The position numbers were made by a program, and so were the translations under genes. A stretch of 50,829 bases of DNA from Gemmataceae bacterium (GTDB lineage Bacteria > Planctomycetota > Planctomycetia > Gemmatales > Gemmataceae): contig JALHPZ010000038.1 of the NCBI GenBank assembly GCA_022842245.1, positions 1 through 50,829 of the forward strand, given 5' to 3'. The notes under the pieces were generated by a model. It did not search any database and was not told where the DNA came from. It worked only from the letters and a program-made list of their open reading frames with translations. Shown here piece after piece: positions 1-8,260 of this stretch (position 1 is its first letter; every line of letters begins with the position of its first letter).

Positions 1-35
1 GCCGACGTGGCTGGAGCGATCGCAGCCACGTCGGC
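1..35. terminator. 12-bp inverted repeat, possible terminator
   Basis: Positions 1-12 and 24-35 are perfect reverse complements with an 11-base loop. The hairpin lies just past the stop of the minus-strand cyclophilin gene, so it could end that transcript. No U-run can be seen because the window ends here. Confidence 0.45.
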
Positions 36-71
36 CTTACGGCTCGACGCTCACATTTCCAAGCCGTCGCC

Positions 72-629
72 CTACCCCGCCTTCCCGCAATCGCTGATGA
101 CGACCGGGGCCGACGTTTGACCGCTGCGCGAGCCGACGGCTTCGATCTTCTTCACCACGTCGTAGCCCGTCACCACCTGGCCGAAGACGACGTGCTTGCC
201 GTCGAGGTGGGGCGTGTCGGCCGTGCAGAGGAAGAACTGCGAGCCGTTCGTGTTCGGACCGGCGTTCGCCATCGACAGGCAGCCGGGGCCGAAGTGCTTG
301 CCCGCCTTGCCGGAGAAGGTTTCGTCGTCGAACCGACCGCCGTAGATCGACTCGCCGCCCCGGCCGTCGCCGCGGGTGAAGTCGCCCCCCTGGCACATGA
401 ATTGGGGGATCACGCGGTGGAAGGATGACCCCTTGAACGCCAGCGGCGTGCCCGCCTTGTTCTTCGTGCCGACGCACAACTGGAGGAAGTTCTCGGCGGT
501 CTTGGGGCAGGTGTCGGCGAATAGTTCCATCACAATCCGCCCGGCCGGCTTGCCGCCGATGGTGATGTCGAAGAACACCGTGGGGTTCTTCGGGTTCACG
601 GGGTGGAAGGGCTTGTACGCGTCGGCCAT
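72..629 (-). CDS. Cyclophilin-type peptidylprolyl cis-trans isomerase
   Basis: Cyclophilin, 185 residues, which catalyses cis-trans isomerisation of prolyl bonds and assists protein folding. Recognisable family motifs run in order: FFDITIGGKPAGRIVMELF near the N-terminus, the FHRVIPQFMCQGGDF segment that carries the catalytic Arg, the GPNTNGSQFFLC block, and HLDGKHVVFGQVV. The length is normal for a single-domain cyclophilin. There is no signal peptide, so it is probably cytoplasmic. It lies downstream of the YgiQ-like gene on the same strand with a 75-base gap, so co-transcription is possible. The start is the ATG preceding ADAYKPFHP; the conserved domain begins within about 15 residues of it. 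Confidence 0.95.
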   Translation of the reverse strand: MADAYKPFHPVNPKNPTVFFDITIGGKPAGRIVMELFADTCPKTAENFLQLCVGTKNKAGTPLAFKGSSFHRVIPQFMCQGGDFTRGDGRGGESIYGGRFDDETFSGKAGKHFGPGCLSMANAGPNTNGSQFFLCTADTPHLDGKHVVFGQVVTGYDVVKKIEAVGSRSGQTSAPVVISDCGKAG

Positions 630-704
630 GGCGGCTCCTGGTGTTGAAGGTCGGTGAGGTGATTATCGGGCCGTAGGCGGGGAGGACAAGGAAGCGGCGA
701 CCCT

Positions 705-2675
705 CTACTTGCTCCGCCGCTGCTGCGTCTTCCGCCCCGGGCGGTAGCCCTTGCCCGGCTTTGCCGGTGTCGGCACCGCGTGGTAGTGGTCGGCTTCGCG
801 CCGGCGGCCTTCGATCGCTTCCTTCGGCGGGTTCGCGGGGATGAGGCCGTCGCAGCCGCCGATGAGGTCGCCGCGGCCGGCATCGAGCAACGCCTGGCGG
901 ACCGCGAAGTAGTTCTCCGGCTTGAAGAATTGCATCAAGGCCCGCTGCACCTTGCGATCGGACAACCCCCGCGCGATCGTCACCGGCTTCATCGTGAACG
1001 GGTCGAGGCCGGTGTACCACATGCACGTCGCGATGTCGAACGGGGCCGGGATGAAGTCCTGCACCTGGTCGGGGCGATAGCCGTTGCGCTTCAGGTACAG
1101 GGCGAGGTCGATCATCTCGTTCGCGGTGCTGCCGGGGTGGCTGGCGATGAAGTAGGGCACGAGCTGCTGCTTCGGCTTGCCGGCTTTCGTCGAGGCCTTC
1201 TGGAACTGCTTGGCGAAGACGCCGAAGTTGTCGATGCTCGGCTTCTTCATCAGGTCGAGCACCGTGGGGCTGGTGTGCTCGGGGGCGACCTTCAGCCGAC
1301 CGCCGACGTGGTGCGCGGCCAGCTCGTCCACGTACTCCGGCGAGAGCTGGGCGAGGTCCATGCGGATGCCGGAGGCGACGAAGACCTTGCGGATGCCGGG
1401 GGTCTCGCGGGTCTTCTTCATCAGTTCGATCGTCGGCTGGTGATCGGTACCGAGGAGCTTGCAGATCGTCGGGTGGATGCACGAGAGCCGCTTGCACTTC
1501 GCCTCCACGTCGGGGCGGGTGCAGCGCATCTTGTACATATTCGCGGTCGCGCCGCCGATGTCGCTGACGATTCCCTTGAACTCCGGGTCGGCGGCGAGCT
1601 TCTCGACTTCGCGCTGGATCGACTCGGGCGACCGGCTCTGGATGATGCGGCCCTGGTGGGCGGTGATGGAGCAGAAGGTGCAGCCGCCGAAGCAGCCACG
1701 CATGATCGTGACGGAGTCTTTGATCATTTCGTGCGCGGGGATCGGCTCGGTGTAGCTGGGGTGCGGGCGGCGGGTGTAGGGGAGGTCGTAGTAGCGGTCC
1801 ATCTGCTCCTGCGTCAGCGGCAGGTTCGGCGGGTTCTGGACGACGGCCTGGCGGTCGTGGAACTGCACGAGGGCGGCGGCGTTGAAGGGGTTCGTGTTGT
1901 GGTGGATGATGCGCGTGGCTTCGGCGAAGGCGCGCTTGTCGGATTTAATCGATTCGTACGACGGGATGGTTTGGCACGCGAAAGAGTCGGGAGGTTGAAA
2001 AGTCTCGCTCTCCTTTGCGCCGAGCGCGTACGCGATGCCGCGCAGGTCGCGCAGGTCTTTCACCGTCTGACCGGCCTGCAGGCGCTTCGCGATCTCGACG
2101 ATCGTCACTTCGCCCATGCCGTAGGCGACGAGGTCGGCTTTGCTGTCCAGCAGGATCGAGCGCTTCACCGTGTCGGACCAGTAGTCGTAGTGGGCCAATC
2201 GCCGCAGGCTGGCTTCGACGCCGCCGGCGATGACGGGGACGCCGGGGAAGGCCTCGCGGCAGCGCTGCGAGTAGACGAGCGTGGCGCGGTCCGGGCGCAG
2301 GCCGATGCGGCCGCCGGGGGAATAGGCGTCGTCGTTGCGGACCTTCTTGTTGGCGGTGTAGTGGTTGATGAGCGAGTCCATGTTCCCCGCGCTGACGGCG
2401 AAGAACAGGCGCGGCCGGCCGAACTGCCGCCACGGGTCGGCGCTCTGCCAGGCGGGCTGGCTGAGGATCGCGACGCGGAACCCGGCTTGTTCCAAGGAGC
2501 GATGGAGGATGGCCATCGCGAAGCTAGGGTGGTCGATGTAAGCGTCGCCGGTGACGAAGACGACGTCGACGGCGTCCCAGCCGCGGTCGCGCATTTCGTC
2601 GGCCGTCATGGGGGCGAACGGTGCGGCGTAGCGCTCGTGCCACTGGTCGAGGGAAATTCGCTTGGGGGAAGACAT
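705..2675 (-). CDS. YgiQ-family radical SAM protein (UPF0313)
   Basis: Radical SAM protein of the YgiQ/UPF0313 family, 656 residues, close to the family's usual length. The N-terminal part has the cobalamin-binding-like region typical of the family (DVVFVTGDAYIDHPSF, VIAGGVEASLRRLAHYDYW). The iron-sulfur motif is the CxxxCxxC in RGCFGGCTFCS near residue 330. It is followed by a SAM-binding barrel and the C-terminal family tail with GGCDGLIPANPPKEA. The substrate of this family is not established. The ATG at the 5' end is followed at once by conserved sequence. The frameshifted VapC-like gene ends 19 bases upstream on the same strand. Confidence 0.93.
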   Translation of the reverse strand: MSSPKRISLDQWHERYAAPFAPMTADEMRDRGWDAVDVVFVTGDAYIDHPSFAMAILHRSLEQAGFRVAILSQPAWQSADPWRQFGRPRLFFAVSAGNMDSLINHYTANKKVRNDDAYSPGGRIGLRPDRATLVYSQRCREAFPGVPVIAGGVEASLRRLAHYDYWSDTVKRSILLDSKADLVAYGMGEVTIVEIAKRLQAGQTVKDLRDLRGIAYALGAKESETFQPPDSFACQTIPSYESIKSDKRAFAEATRIIHHNTNPFNAAALVQFHDRQAVVQNPPNLPLTQEQMDRYYDLPYTRRPHPSYTEPIPAHEMIKDSVTIMRGCFGGCTFCSITAHQGRIIQSRSPESIQREVEKLAADPEFKGIVSDIGGATANMYKMRCTRPDVEAKCKRLSCIHPTICKLLGTDHQPTIELMKKTRETPGIRKVFVASGIRMDLAQLSPEYVDELAAHHVGGRLKVAPEHTSPTVLDLMKKPSIDNFGVFAKQFQKASTKAGKPKQQLVPYFIASHPGSTANEMIDLALYLKRNGYRPDQVQDFIPAPFDIATCMWYTGLDPFTMKPVTIARGLSDRKVQRALMQFFKPENYFAVRQALLDAGRGDLIGGCDGLIPANPPKEAIEGRRREADHYHAVPTPAKPGKGYRPGRKTQQRRSK

Positions 2676-2694
2676 GGGAGGATTATAGCCACGG

Positions 2695-3080
2695 CTACCA
2701 GAGGCGTTGAATCCCGTAGGCGTCGAGTGCCGGGTCGATCGAGAGGAGGGGCCAATTCTCGGTGAGTGCCTGCGCGATCAACAGGCGATCGAACGGGTCC
2801 CTGTGGTGGAACGGGAGGGTTGTCAGGCGGTCGCAATGAGCCGGTTCGATGGGCAGGATGGAGAAGCCGTTGTCGTGGATGGCGTGTTGAGCAAAATCGA
2901 GGAACGGTTCCCGAAGCACGAGCTTGGACGTTTTGATTTTGATCGCGATCTCCCAATAGCTCGCCGGGCTGACCAGGACGCGGTTGGTCGGATCGGGATG
3001 AGTCGTGCCGCGATGGTGCTCAACTTGGAATCGTTCCAATAGACCCACAATATCGCATGGGTGTCGAGTAGAAGATTCAC
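2695..3080 (-). pseudogene. VapC-like PIN-domain toxin, frameshifted
   Basis: PIN-domain toxin interrupted by a frameshift. The N-terminal frame starts at GTG (3078-3080) and reads NLLLDTHAILWVYW, with the first metal-binding Asp, then loses homology after the KLSTIAARLIP segment. A second frame picks up DPTNRVLVSPASYWEIAIK and continues through DPFDRLLIAQAL to the stop at 2695. Together the frames contain all PIN signature acids. The shift lies near 2990-3010; restoring one base there would join the two frames into the usual order (…LI-x-DPTNRVLVS…) with a product of about 128 residues. The GTG start overlaps the antitoxin stop by four bases. The toxin is presumably inactive unless the lesion is a sequencing error or is bypassed. 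Confidence 0.85.
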
Positions 3081-3301
3081 CGCATGTACTCTGCGAAATC
3101 TTTCAGATGTTCATCATCGTCGATGTACTCTACGAGCATTCCCTCGCCGCGACCGAGGATCGGTACGCCTTTGGGTAACTTGTCCGCCTTGATTGGTCGA
3201 GTCGTATCCGGAGCGATCGTGCCCAACAGCCGCTTCGCGAGGATCTCACGCTCGTCGTTCGTTAGCGCCAGGGCTTCGCTGAAGATCGCTTCGAGTGTCA
3301 T
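3077..3301 (-). CDS. VapB-like antitoxin
   Basis: Small acidic protein of 74 residues directly upstream of the PIN-domain gene. The N-terminus (MTLEAIFSEALALTNDERE) resembles short antitoxin and addiction-module proteins that begin with a helical DNA-binding or dimerisation segment, and the acidic C-terminus (EYIDDDEHLKDFAEYM) could block a toxin active site. The start was chosen at the ATG at 3301 because GGGAG lies 8-12 bases upstream; the open frame continues further upstream, but into non-conserved sequence. Its stop overlaps the toxin GTG (GTGA), a typical translationally coupled toxin-antitoxin arrangement. The assignment rests mainly on context. Confidence 0.7.
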   Translation of the reverse strand: MTLEAIFSEALALTNDEREILAKRLLGTIAPDTTRPIKADKLPKGVPILGRGEGMLVEYIDDDEHLKDFAEYMR

Positions 3302-3420
3302 GTTTGAATCTCCCTTTCCAACATCAACATGATACTCCATTTGTGAGCGATTCGCGATGCTCAAACGAACAGGTCCGCCGGCAACCGGCGGACCTGCGAG
3401 GCGATCCACGCGTCACGACC

Positions 3421-4896
3421 TTACTTCACCTTCAGCACGACGAAGTCGGATTCTCCGGTCGGGCGCATGACGAGCAGCAAGGCCCCCTTGTCCTTCGACG
3501 CGGCCGCCATCGCGGTTTCGAACTCCTTCGCGTTCGTGACCGGCGTCCTGTCGACCTTGGTGATAAGCAGGCCGCGGGCGAGTCCGGCCTCGGCGGCGGC
3601 GGAGCCGCGTTCGACGCCGAGAATGATGGCGCCCTTGGCGTCGCGGGGAAAGCCGAGTTGGGCCCCCATTTGCGGCGTGAGGTCCATGACGGTAAGCCCG
3701 GCGACCTCGATGCCGGCGTCGGCGGGCACGCGGGCCGAGCCGCCGCGGAAGCTTCGCTCGGCGAGGCCGTAGTCTTCGGGTTGCTCCTCGATCGTCACCT
3801 TCTGGGCGAAGGTCTTGCCGTCACGGACGAAGACGATCTCGGTCGTCTTGTTCAGCGGCAGCTTCGAGACGACACGGGGCAGGGTGTTGACATCCTTCAG
3901 TTGCGTGCCGCCGACGGAGAGGATCACGTCGCCGGATTGGAGGCCGGCCTTCGCGGCGGGGGTGTTGTCGTACACCTTGGTGACGAGCACGGCATTGCTG
4001 CCGGCGGGTACGCCGAGGCGGCTGGCGAGTTCGGCATCGAGTTCGCGGACGCCGACGCCGAGATAGCCGCGCTTCACGGTGCCGTCGGCGAGCAGTTGCC
4101 GGCTGACGTCGCGGGCGAGGTTGCTGCTGACGGCGAGGCCGACGCCGTTCGAGCCGCCGCTGCGCGTCTTGATGGCGCTGTTGATGCCGACGATCTTGCC
4201 TTCGAGGTTCACGAGCGGCCCGCCGCTGTTGCCGGGGTTCATCGCGGCATCGGTCTGGAGAAAATCCTCGTACTGGTTCAGCCGGAGGTTCTGCCGGCTC
4301 TTGGCGCTGATGATCCCCTGCGTGACGGTTCCGGTCAGGCCGAAGGGCGCGCCGACGGCGAGCACGCGGTCGCCCACCTCCATGGCGTCGCTGTCGCCGA
4401 ACGCGAGCGCCGGCAGCGGATGCTCCGGCTTAATGCGCACGACGGCGAGGTCGGTCTTCGGATCGCGGCGGATATCGGTCGTGGTGTATTTCTTGCCGTC
4501 CTGGAAGGCGATTTCAACGGTATCGGCCCCCTCGACGACGTGGGAGTTCGTGAGGATGACGCCGTCGGGATCGATGACCACGCCGGAACCGAAGCCGAGG
4601 TTCGGCGTGAACGGCACTTCGGGTTCCTGCATCTCGAAGAAACGACGGAACTCCTCCGGGATGTTGCTCGGCAATTGCCGGACGCGGGGATTAATGACGC
4701 GTTTGGTCGCCTTCGCCTCGATGCTCACGACGGCGGGGATCACATGCCGGACCACGTCGCGGTACGAGCCGAGTTCCTTCGGCATCGGCGGGGGCGGCAC
4801 GGCCTGCCCGTGGAGCTTGTCGGCAAGCAGGATGGCGGCGAACGCGCCGAGGGCGAGGCAGAACAGGGCGAGGGGAATCCGGCTGAGGAATTTCAT
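3421..4896 (-). CDS. DegP/HtrA-type periplasmic serine protease with two PDZ domains
   Basis: Trypsin-like serine endoprotease of the Do/HtrA family, 491 residues. It degrades or refolds misfolded envelope proteins. An N-terminal signal peptide or anchor (FLSRIPLALFCLALGAFAA) precedes the protease domain. The triad is visible: His in ILTNSHVVEGAD, Asp in DPKTDLAVVRI, and Ser in DAAMNPGNSGGPLVN. Two PDZ domains follow, one around YLGVGVRELDAELASRLGV and one around LTVMDLTPQMGAQLGF. The ATG at 4896 was chosen over further-upstream codons because it begins the signal peptide and has GGAG about 8 bases ahead. It follows the small heat-shock gene on the same strand by 113 bases, suggesting a shared protein-stress role. 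Confidence 0.95.
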   Translation of the reverse strand: MKFLSRIPLALFCLALGAFAAILLADKLHGQAVPPPPMPKELGSYRDVVRHVIPAVVSIEAKATKRVINPRVRQLPSNIPEEFRRFFEMQEPEVPFTPNLGFGSGVVIDPDGVILTNSHVVEGADTVEIAFQDGKKYTTTDIRRDPKTDLAVVRIKPEHPLPALAFGDSDAMEVGDRVLAVGAPFGLTGTVTQGIISAKSRQNLRLNQYEDFLQTDAAMNPGNSGGPLVNLEGKIVGINSAIKTRSGGSNGVGLAVSSNLARDVSRQLLADGTVKRGYLGVGVRELDAELASRLGVPAGSNAVLVTKVYDNTPAAKAGLQSGDVILSVGGTQLKDVNTLPRVVSKLPLNKTTEIVFVRDGKTFAQKVTIEEQPEDYGLAERSFRGGSARVPADAGIEVAGLTVMDLTPQMGAQLGFPRDAKGAIILGVERGSAAAEAGLARGLLITKVDRTPVTNAKEFETAMAAASKDKGALLLVMRPTGESDFVVLKVK

Positions 4897-4968
4897 GGGA
4901 AACTCCGTTTTGGAGAAAGGACCCCCGTCGTGGGGGCGACCGATTATACGCTCCGGTGGAACGGAAGA

Positions 4969-4991
4969 GGCACCCGCACCATGCGGGTGCC
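4969..4991. repeat. 10-bp perfect hairpin between hsp20 and the HtrA gene
   Basis: GGCACCCGCA and its exact reverse complement are separated by a 3-base loop. The hairpin lies 18 bases beyond the small heat-shock stop and before the HtrA gene. It has no U-run, so it may be a processing or attenuation stem or a copy of an interspersed repeat rather than a simple terminator. Confidence 0.5.
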
Positions 4992-5009
4992 CGATCGGGG
5001 AACGCATCG

Positions 5010-5435
5010 TCACTGGCCGAGTTGCGCCGTGACGGCGATCTTCTTCGGCTGGGCTTCGGGCCGCTTGCCGACCGTGATGGTGAGCACGCCATTGGCCAGA
5101 TTCGCCGTGACGGCGTTGGCATCGACCGTTTTGGGCAGGCGGACGGACTGTTCCCACGAGCCGTAGTTGCGGCTGTCGTAGCTGGCGCCTTCACGGGGCT
5201 TGCGCTCGGCCTTCACGGTGAGCACGTTGTCGTGCAGGGCGATGTCGAAGCCGCCTTCAGGGATGCCGGGGGCGTCGAATTCGACCACGACCTTCTGCTC
5301 GTCGTCCCAGATCGCCAGCGGCAGGGCCGGGGCCGCCGGGCGCTCGAACGGTGTCTCGGTGAAGAAGTGGTCGAGCAGGTTCGCGAGGCGGTTGGAGGTC
5401 GGAACCAGCGAGCCGTTGGGGAACGTAGCGAACAT
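5010..5435 (-). CDS. Small heat-shock protein (Hsp20/alpha-crystallin)
   Basis: ATP-independent holdase chaperone, 141 residues, that binds unfolding proteins. The alpha-crystallin domain spans roughly residues 40-135. It starts at PLAIWDDEQKVVVEFDAPGI, has the DIALHDNVLTVKAERK strand pair, and ends with the conserved LANGVLTITVGK motif (usually GVLTIxxPK). The start at 5435 is supported by a GAGGAGG Shine-Dalgarno sequence 8-14 bases upstream; an in-frame extension to 5522 has no homology. It is the first gene of a minus-strand pair with the HtrA protease. The 289-base divergent gap upstream should hold its promoter, but I saw no CIRCE-type (TTAGCACTC-N9-GAGTGCTAA) operator there. Confidence 0.93.
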   Translation of the reverse strand: MFATFPNGSLVPTSNRLANLLDHFFTETPFERPAAPALPLAIWDDEQKVVVEFDAPGIPEGGFDIALHDNVLTVKAERKPREGASYDSRNYGSWEQSVRLPKTVDANAVTANLANGVLTITVGKRPEAQPKKIAVTAQLGQ

Positions 5436-5724
5436 GGAAAGAGCCTCCTCATGTCGCGGGCGAACCAGAGTCAAATGAGATGGGAGGCGGTTCCGCCGGC
5501 CCGCGACGTGCGGCGGAGACAACGCCCCGACGGGGGAACTGGGAATACAACCGGCGTGCCAAATCCGACCACGCGGCGCAAGTGTCGGAGAATCCGAAAT
5601 TTGTCGCGAGGTGCCGATTGTTCAAGGGTTTTCATCGCTGTCAGAGTGGCAGTCGACCCGATGCGGCGTATATCATTCCGCATTCCTCCCCGCCTGAAAC
5701 AACCGACATCCGCGAGGTTCCTTC

Positions 5725-6999
5725 ATGTCCCCGGCTCTCTTACTGACGGCCTGTCTGATGGCCGCACCCGCCGTCGGCGATGGCGACTGGCCCCAGTGGC
5801 GCGGCCCCAACCGCGACGGCAAATCGCTCGAAACCGGACTCCTCAAGAACTGGCCCAAAGACGGACCCAAGCTCGCCTGGGAAAACCTCAAGGTCGGCCA
5901 CGGCTACGGCTCGCCCGCCGTCGTCGGCGATAAGGTCTACATCCTCGGCGGCGAAGGCAACAAGGCGGGCGATGCGGAGCATTGTCTCTGCCTCAATTTG
6001 AAAGATGGCACGGAAGTCTGGAAGACTCCGCTCGGCACCAGCCCCGGTCGATTCAGCGACGGCTGGGGCGGCGGCCCGCGCTCCACTCCAACAGTCGCCA
6101 ACGACATGGTTTATTGCCTCGGCGCGACCGGCGACCTGGTTTGCCTGAAGGCCGATTCCGGCAAGCAAGTCTGGAAGAAAAACCTCGTCAAGGACTTCGG
6201 CGGCGGCATCGGCGGACCGAACTGGGGGTACAGCGAATCCCCTCTCGTCGATGGCGACAATCTGATCTGCACGCCCGGAAAAGGCACCGGCATGATCGCC
6301 CTGAATGCCAAGACCGGCGACACGGTTTGGAGCTGCAAGGAGTTCAAGGACGGAGCCGGATACTCCTCCATCGTTCCCGCGGACATCGGCGGCGTCCGCA
6401 TCTACCTCCAGCAAACAATGGAATCCTCGCTCGCGGTCCGGGCGAAGGACGGCAAACTGATGTTCCGCAACGCGGAATTGAATCGCAACATCGCGATCAT
6501 CCCGTCGCCGGTGTTCGCGGACAATCACGTCTTCTTCACGGCCGGCTACGGTGCCGGCTGCGAGTGCTACAAGCTCGCCGTGGACGGGGACAAGGTGACC
6601 GCCACGAAGGTCTACGCAAAGTACAAGACCGTGTCGAACCATCACGGCGGCGTCATCCAGATCGGGGACCACATCTACGGCCACAACAACGCCGGCAAAT
6701 GGGTTTGTTTCGCGTTCAAGGAAGCCAAGGACGCGGCGGTCTGGGACTACCAGCGATTCGGGAAGGGCGCCATTACCTATGCCGATGGTCATTTCATCTG
6801 CTACGACGAGAACAACGGCAACGTGGCGGTAATCAAGGCAACCACCGAAGGGTGGACTGAAGTCGGAAGCATGAAGCTCCCGAAACTCAGCAAGACTCCG
6901 AAGGCCAAGGGCCAGATCTGGGCCCACCCCGTCGTCGCCCACGGAAAGCTCTTCCTGCGGGACTACGACTATCTCTTCTGCTTCGATCTGAAGAAATAA
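5725..6999 (+). CDS. Secreted PQQ-like beta-propeller protein (BamB-like)
   Basis: Protein of 424 residues with a short hydrophobic signal sequence (SPALLLTACLMAAPAVG) followed by the DWPQWRGPNRDG motif that opens many planctomycete propeller proteins. Repeats of the PQQ/quinoprotein type recur (LKDGTEVWKTPLG, LKADSGKQVWKKN, LNAKTGDTVWSCK), each placing a Trp after an acidic-Gly-x-x turn. I see no catalytic residues of a quinoprotein dehydrogenase, so a binding or scaffold role outside the cytoplasm is more likely. A GAGG site precedes the ATG. It is the first of four such proteins in this 13-kb plus-strand region. Its ligand and function are unknown. Confidence 0.9.
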   Translation: MSPALLLTACLMAAPAVGDGDWPQWRGPNRDGKSLETGLLKNWPKDGPKLAWENLKVGHGYGSPAVVGDKVYILGGEGNKAGDAEHCLCLNLKDGTEVWKTPLGTSPGRFSDGWGGGPRSTPTVANDMVYCLGATGDLVCLKADSGKQVWKKNLVKDFGGGIGGPNWGYSESPLVDGDNLICTPGKGTGMIALNAKTGDTVWSCKEFKDGAGYSSIVPADIGGVRIYLQQTMESSLAVRAKDGKLMFRNAELNRNIAIIPSPVFADNHVFFTAGYGAGCECYKLAVDGDKVTATKVYAKYKTVSNHHGGVIQIGDHIYGHNNAGKWVCFAFKEAKDAAVWDYQRFGKGAITYADGHFICYDENNGNVAVIKATTEGWTEVGSMKLPKLSKTPKAKGQIWAHPVVAHGKLFLRDYDYLFCFDLKK

Positions 7000-7014
7000 C
7001 CTGTAAGGTTCGCG

Positions 7015-7042
7015 CGCCGCGGCGGTATTCGCCGTCGCGGCG
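7015..7042 (+). other. GC-rich hairpin ahead of the ANL ligase start
   Basis: An 11-bp stem (7015-7025 with 7032-7042, one G-U wobble) lies between the first propeller gene and the ligase and ends 15 bases before its GTG start. It leaves the GGGAG site at 7047-7051 free. It could reduce read-through or protect mRNA ends; there is no U-run, so terminator status is uncertain. Confidence 0.4.
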
Positions 7043-7057
7043 CCACGGGAGTGCAGC

Positions 7058-8260
7058 GTGATCGACCTCCTCGCCGAGCTGATCGCGGCGATCCGGCCGA
7101 CCAACCGGTTCTACGCCCACAAACTCCGCGACCTGAACCTCGCGGACCTGACGACCCCCGCCGACATCCGCCGACTGCCGTTCACGACGAAGGCCGAACT
7201 CGTCGCGGACCAGCTTCAACATCCGCCCTACGGCACGAACCACACCGAACCGCTCGAACGCTACACGCGGTTCCATCAGACCTCGGGCACGACCACCGGT
7301 CAGCCGCTCGTCTGGCTCGATACCCCCGCCAGCTGGGATTCCCTCCTCGGCATCTGGAAGGAGATTTACGCCACCCTCGGCCTCACCGCGAAGGACACGC
7401 TGTTCTTCCCCTTTTCCTTCGGCCCGTTCCTCGGCTTCTGGAGCGGATTCGAAGGGGCCGCCCGACTCGGACTCCGCGTCCTCTCCGGCGGCGGGATGAG
7501 CAGTACCGCCCGCTTGAAATTCCTGATCCGCCACGGCGCGACCGTCGTCTTCGCCACGCCAACTTATGCGGGGCATCTGGTCGAAGTCGCGGAACGCGAA
7601 GGGATCTCGTTGAAGGACTCGGCGGTGCGGATGATCGTGGTGGCGGGCGAGCCGGGTGGAAACATCCCGGCGACGCGGGCGCGGATCGAAGCCGGCTGGG
7701 GAGCGACGGTGATCGACCACTACGGGCTGACGGAAACCGGCCCGATCGCGCTGGAGAGCCTCGACGATCCCGGCGGCCTCGCGATCCTGCCGCAAGCCTG
7801 CCTCGCGGAGGTGATCGACCCGGCCACGCTTGAACCGGCCGAGACCGGCGAACTGGTGCTGACGACGCTGGCGCGCCGCGCGTGCCCCGTCATCCGCTAC
7901 CGCACCGGGGACCTGGTGCGGCGAGCGCCGGGAGTTTCTACAATAACGCGCCTGGATGGCGGCATCCTCGGCCGCGCCGACGAGATGGTGCAGGTTCGCG
8001 GCAACAACCTGTACCCCTCGGCGATCGAGGCGATCGTGCGACGGTGGCCCGACGTGACCGAGTACCGCGCGACCGTCGACTGCACCGGCCCCCTGGCGGG
8101 CCTGCGATTGGAAATTGAAACCGACCGACCCGATGCCGCACGGGACATCGCCCGTGCCATCCAGGACGAATTGTTGTTTCGTGCGGACGTGACTGTCCTC
8201 CCCCCGGGCACCCTGCCCCGATTCGAGATGAAGGCCAAACGATGGATCATCCAACGCTGA
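7058..8260 (+). CDS. Phenylacetate-CoA ligase-like AMP-binding (ANL) enzyme
   Basis: Adenylate-forming ligase of 400 residues resembling PaaK. It would activate a carboxylic acid with ATP and pass it to CoA or another thiol. The P-loop-like motif is FHQTSGTTTGQP near residue 70. The adenine and acyl-AMP region is HYGLTETGPIALE, and the YRTGDLVRR hinge introduces a C-terminal lid domain (residues ~300-400) with GRADEMVQVRGNNLYPSAIE and a terminal Lys-rich FEMKAKRW segment. The substrate cannot be read from sequence. The start is a GTG with GGGAG seven bases upstream. Its 3' end overlaps the next propeller gene by 19 bases, so the two are co-translated. Confidence 0.88.
   Translation: MIDLLAELIAAIRPTNRFYAHKLRDLNLADLTTPADIRRLPFTTKAELVADQLQHPPYGTNHTEPLERYTRFHQTSGTTTGQPLVWLDTPASWDSLLGIWKEIYATLGLTAKDTLFFPFSFGPFLGFWSGFEGAARLGLRVLSGGGMSSTARLKFLIRHGATVVFATPTYAGHLVEVAEREGISLKDSAVRMIVVAGEPGGNIPATRARIEAGWGATVIDHYGLTETGPIALESLDDPGGLAILPQACLAEVIDPATLEPAETGELVLTTLARRACPVIRYRTGDLVRRAPGVSTITRLDGGILGRADEMVQVRGNNLYPSAIEAIVRRWPDVTEYRATVDCTGPLAGLRLEIETDRPDAARDIARAIQDELLFRADVTVLPPGTLPRFEMKAKRWIIQR

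Noticed and set aside
780..2765. 661-residue plus-strand open frame opposite the YgiQ-like gene
   Set aside because: The antisense strand of a high-G+C gene easily stays open. The product is repetitive Arg/Val/Gly/Asp-rich with no motif, while the minus-strand gene has clear radical SAM motifs.
3295..5166. 623-residue plus-strand open frame opposite the HtrA gene
   Set aside because: It is a shadow of the protease: no domain, biased composition, and it crosses intergenic sequence and the antitoxin start.
5436..5724. Heat-shock operator (CIRCE) or sigma-54 promoter in the divergent gap
   Set aside because: No TTAGCACTC-N9-GAGTGCTAA and no TGGCAC-N5-TTGC were found; a TGGCAG at about 5646 lacks the second half.
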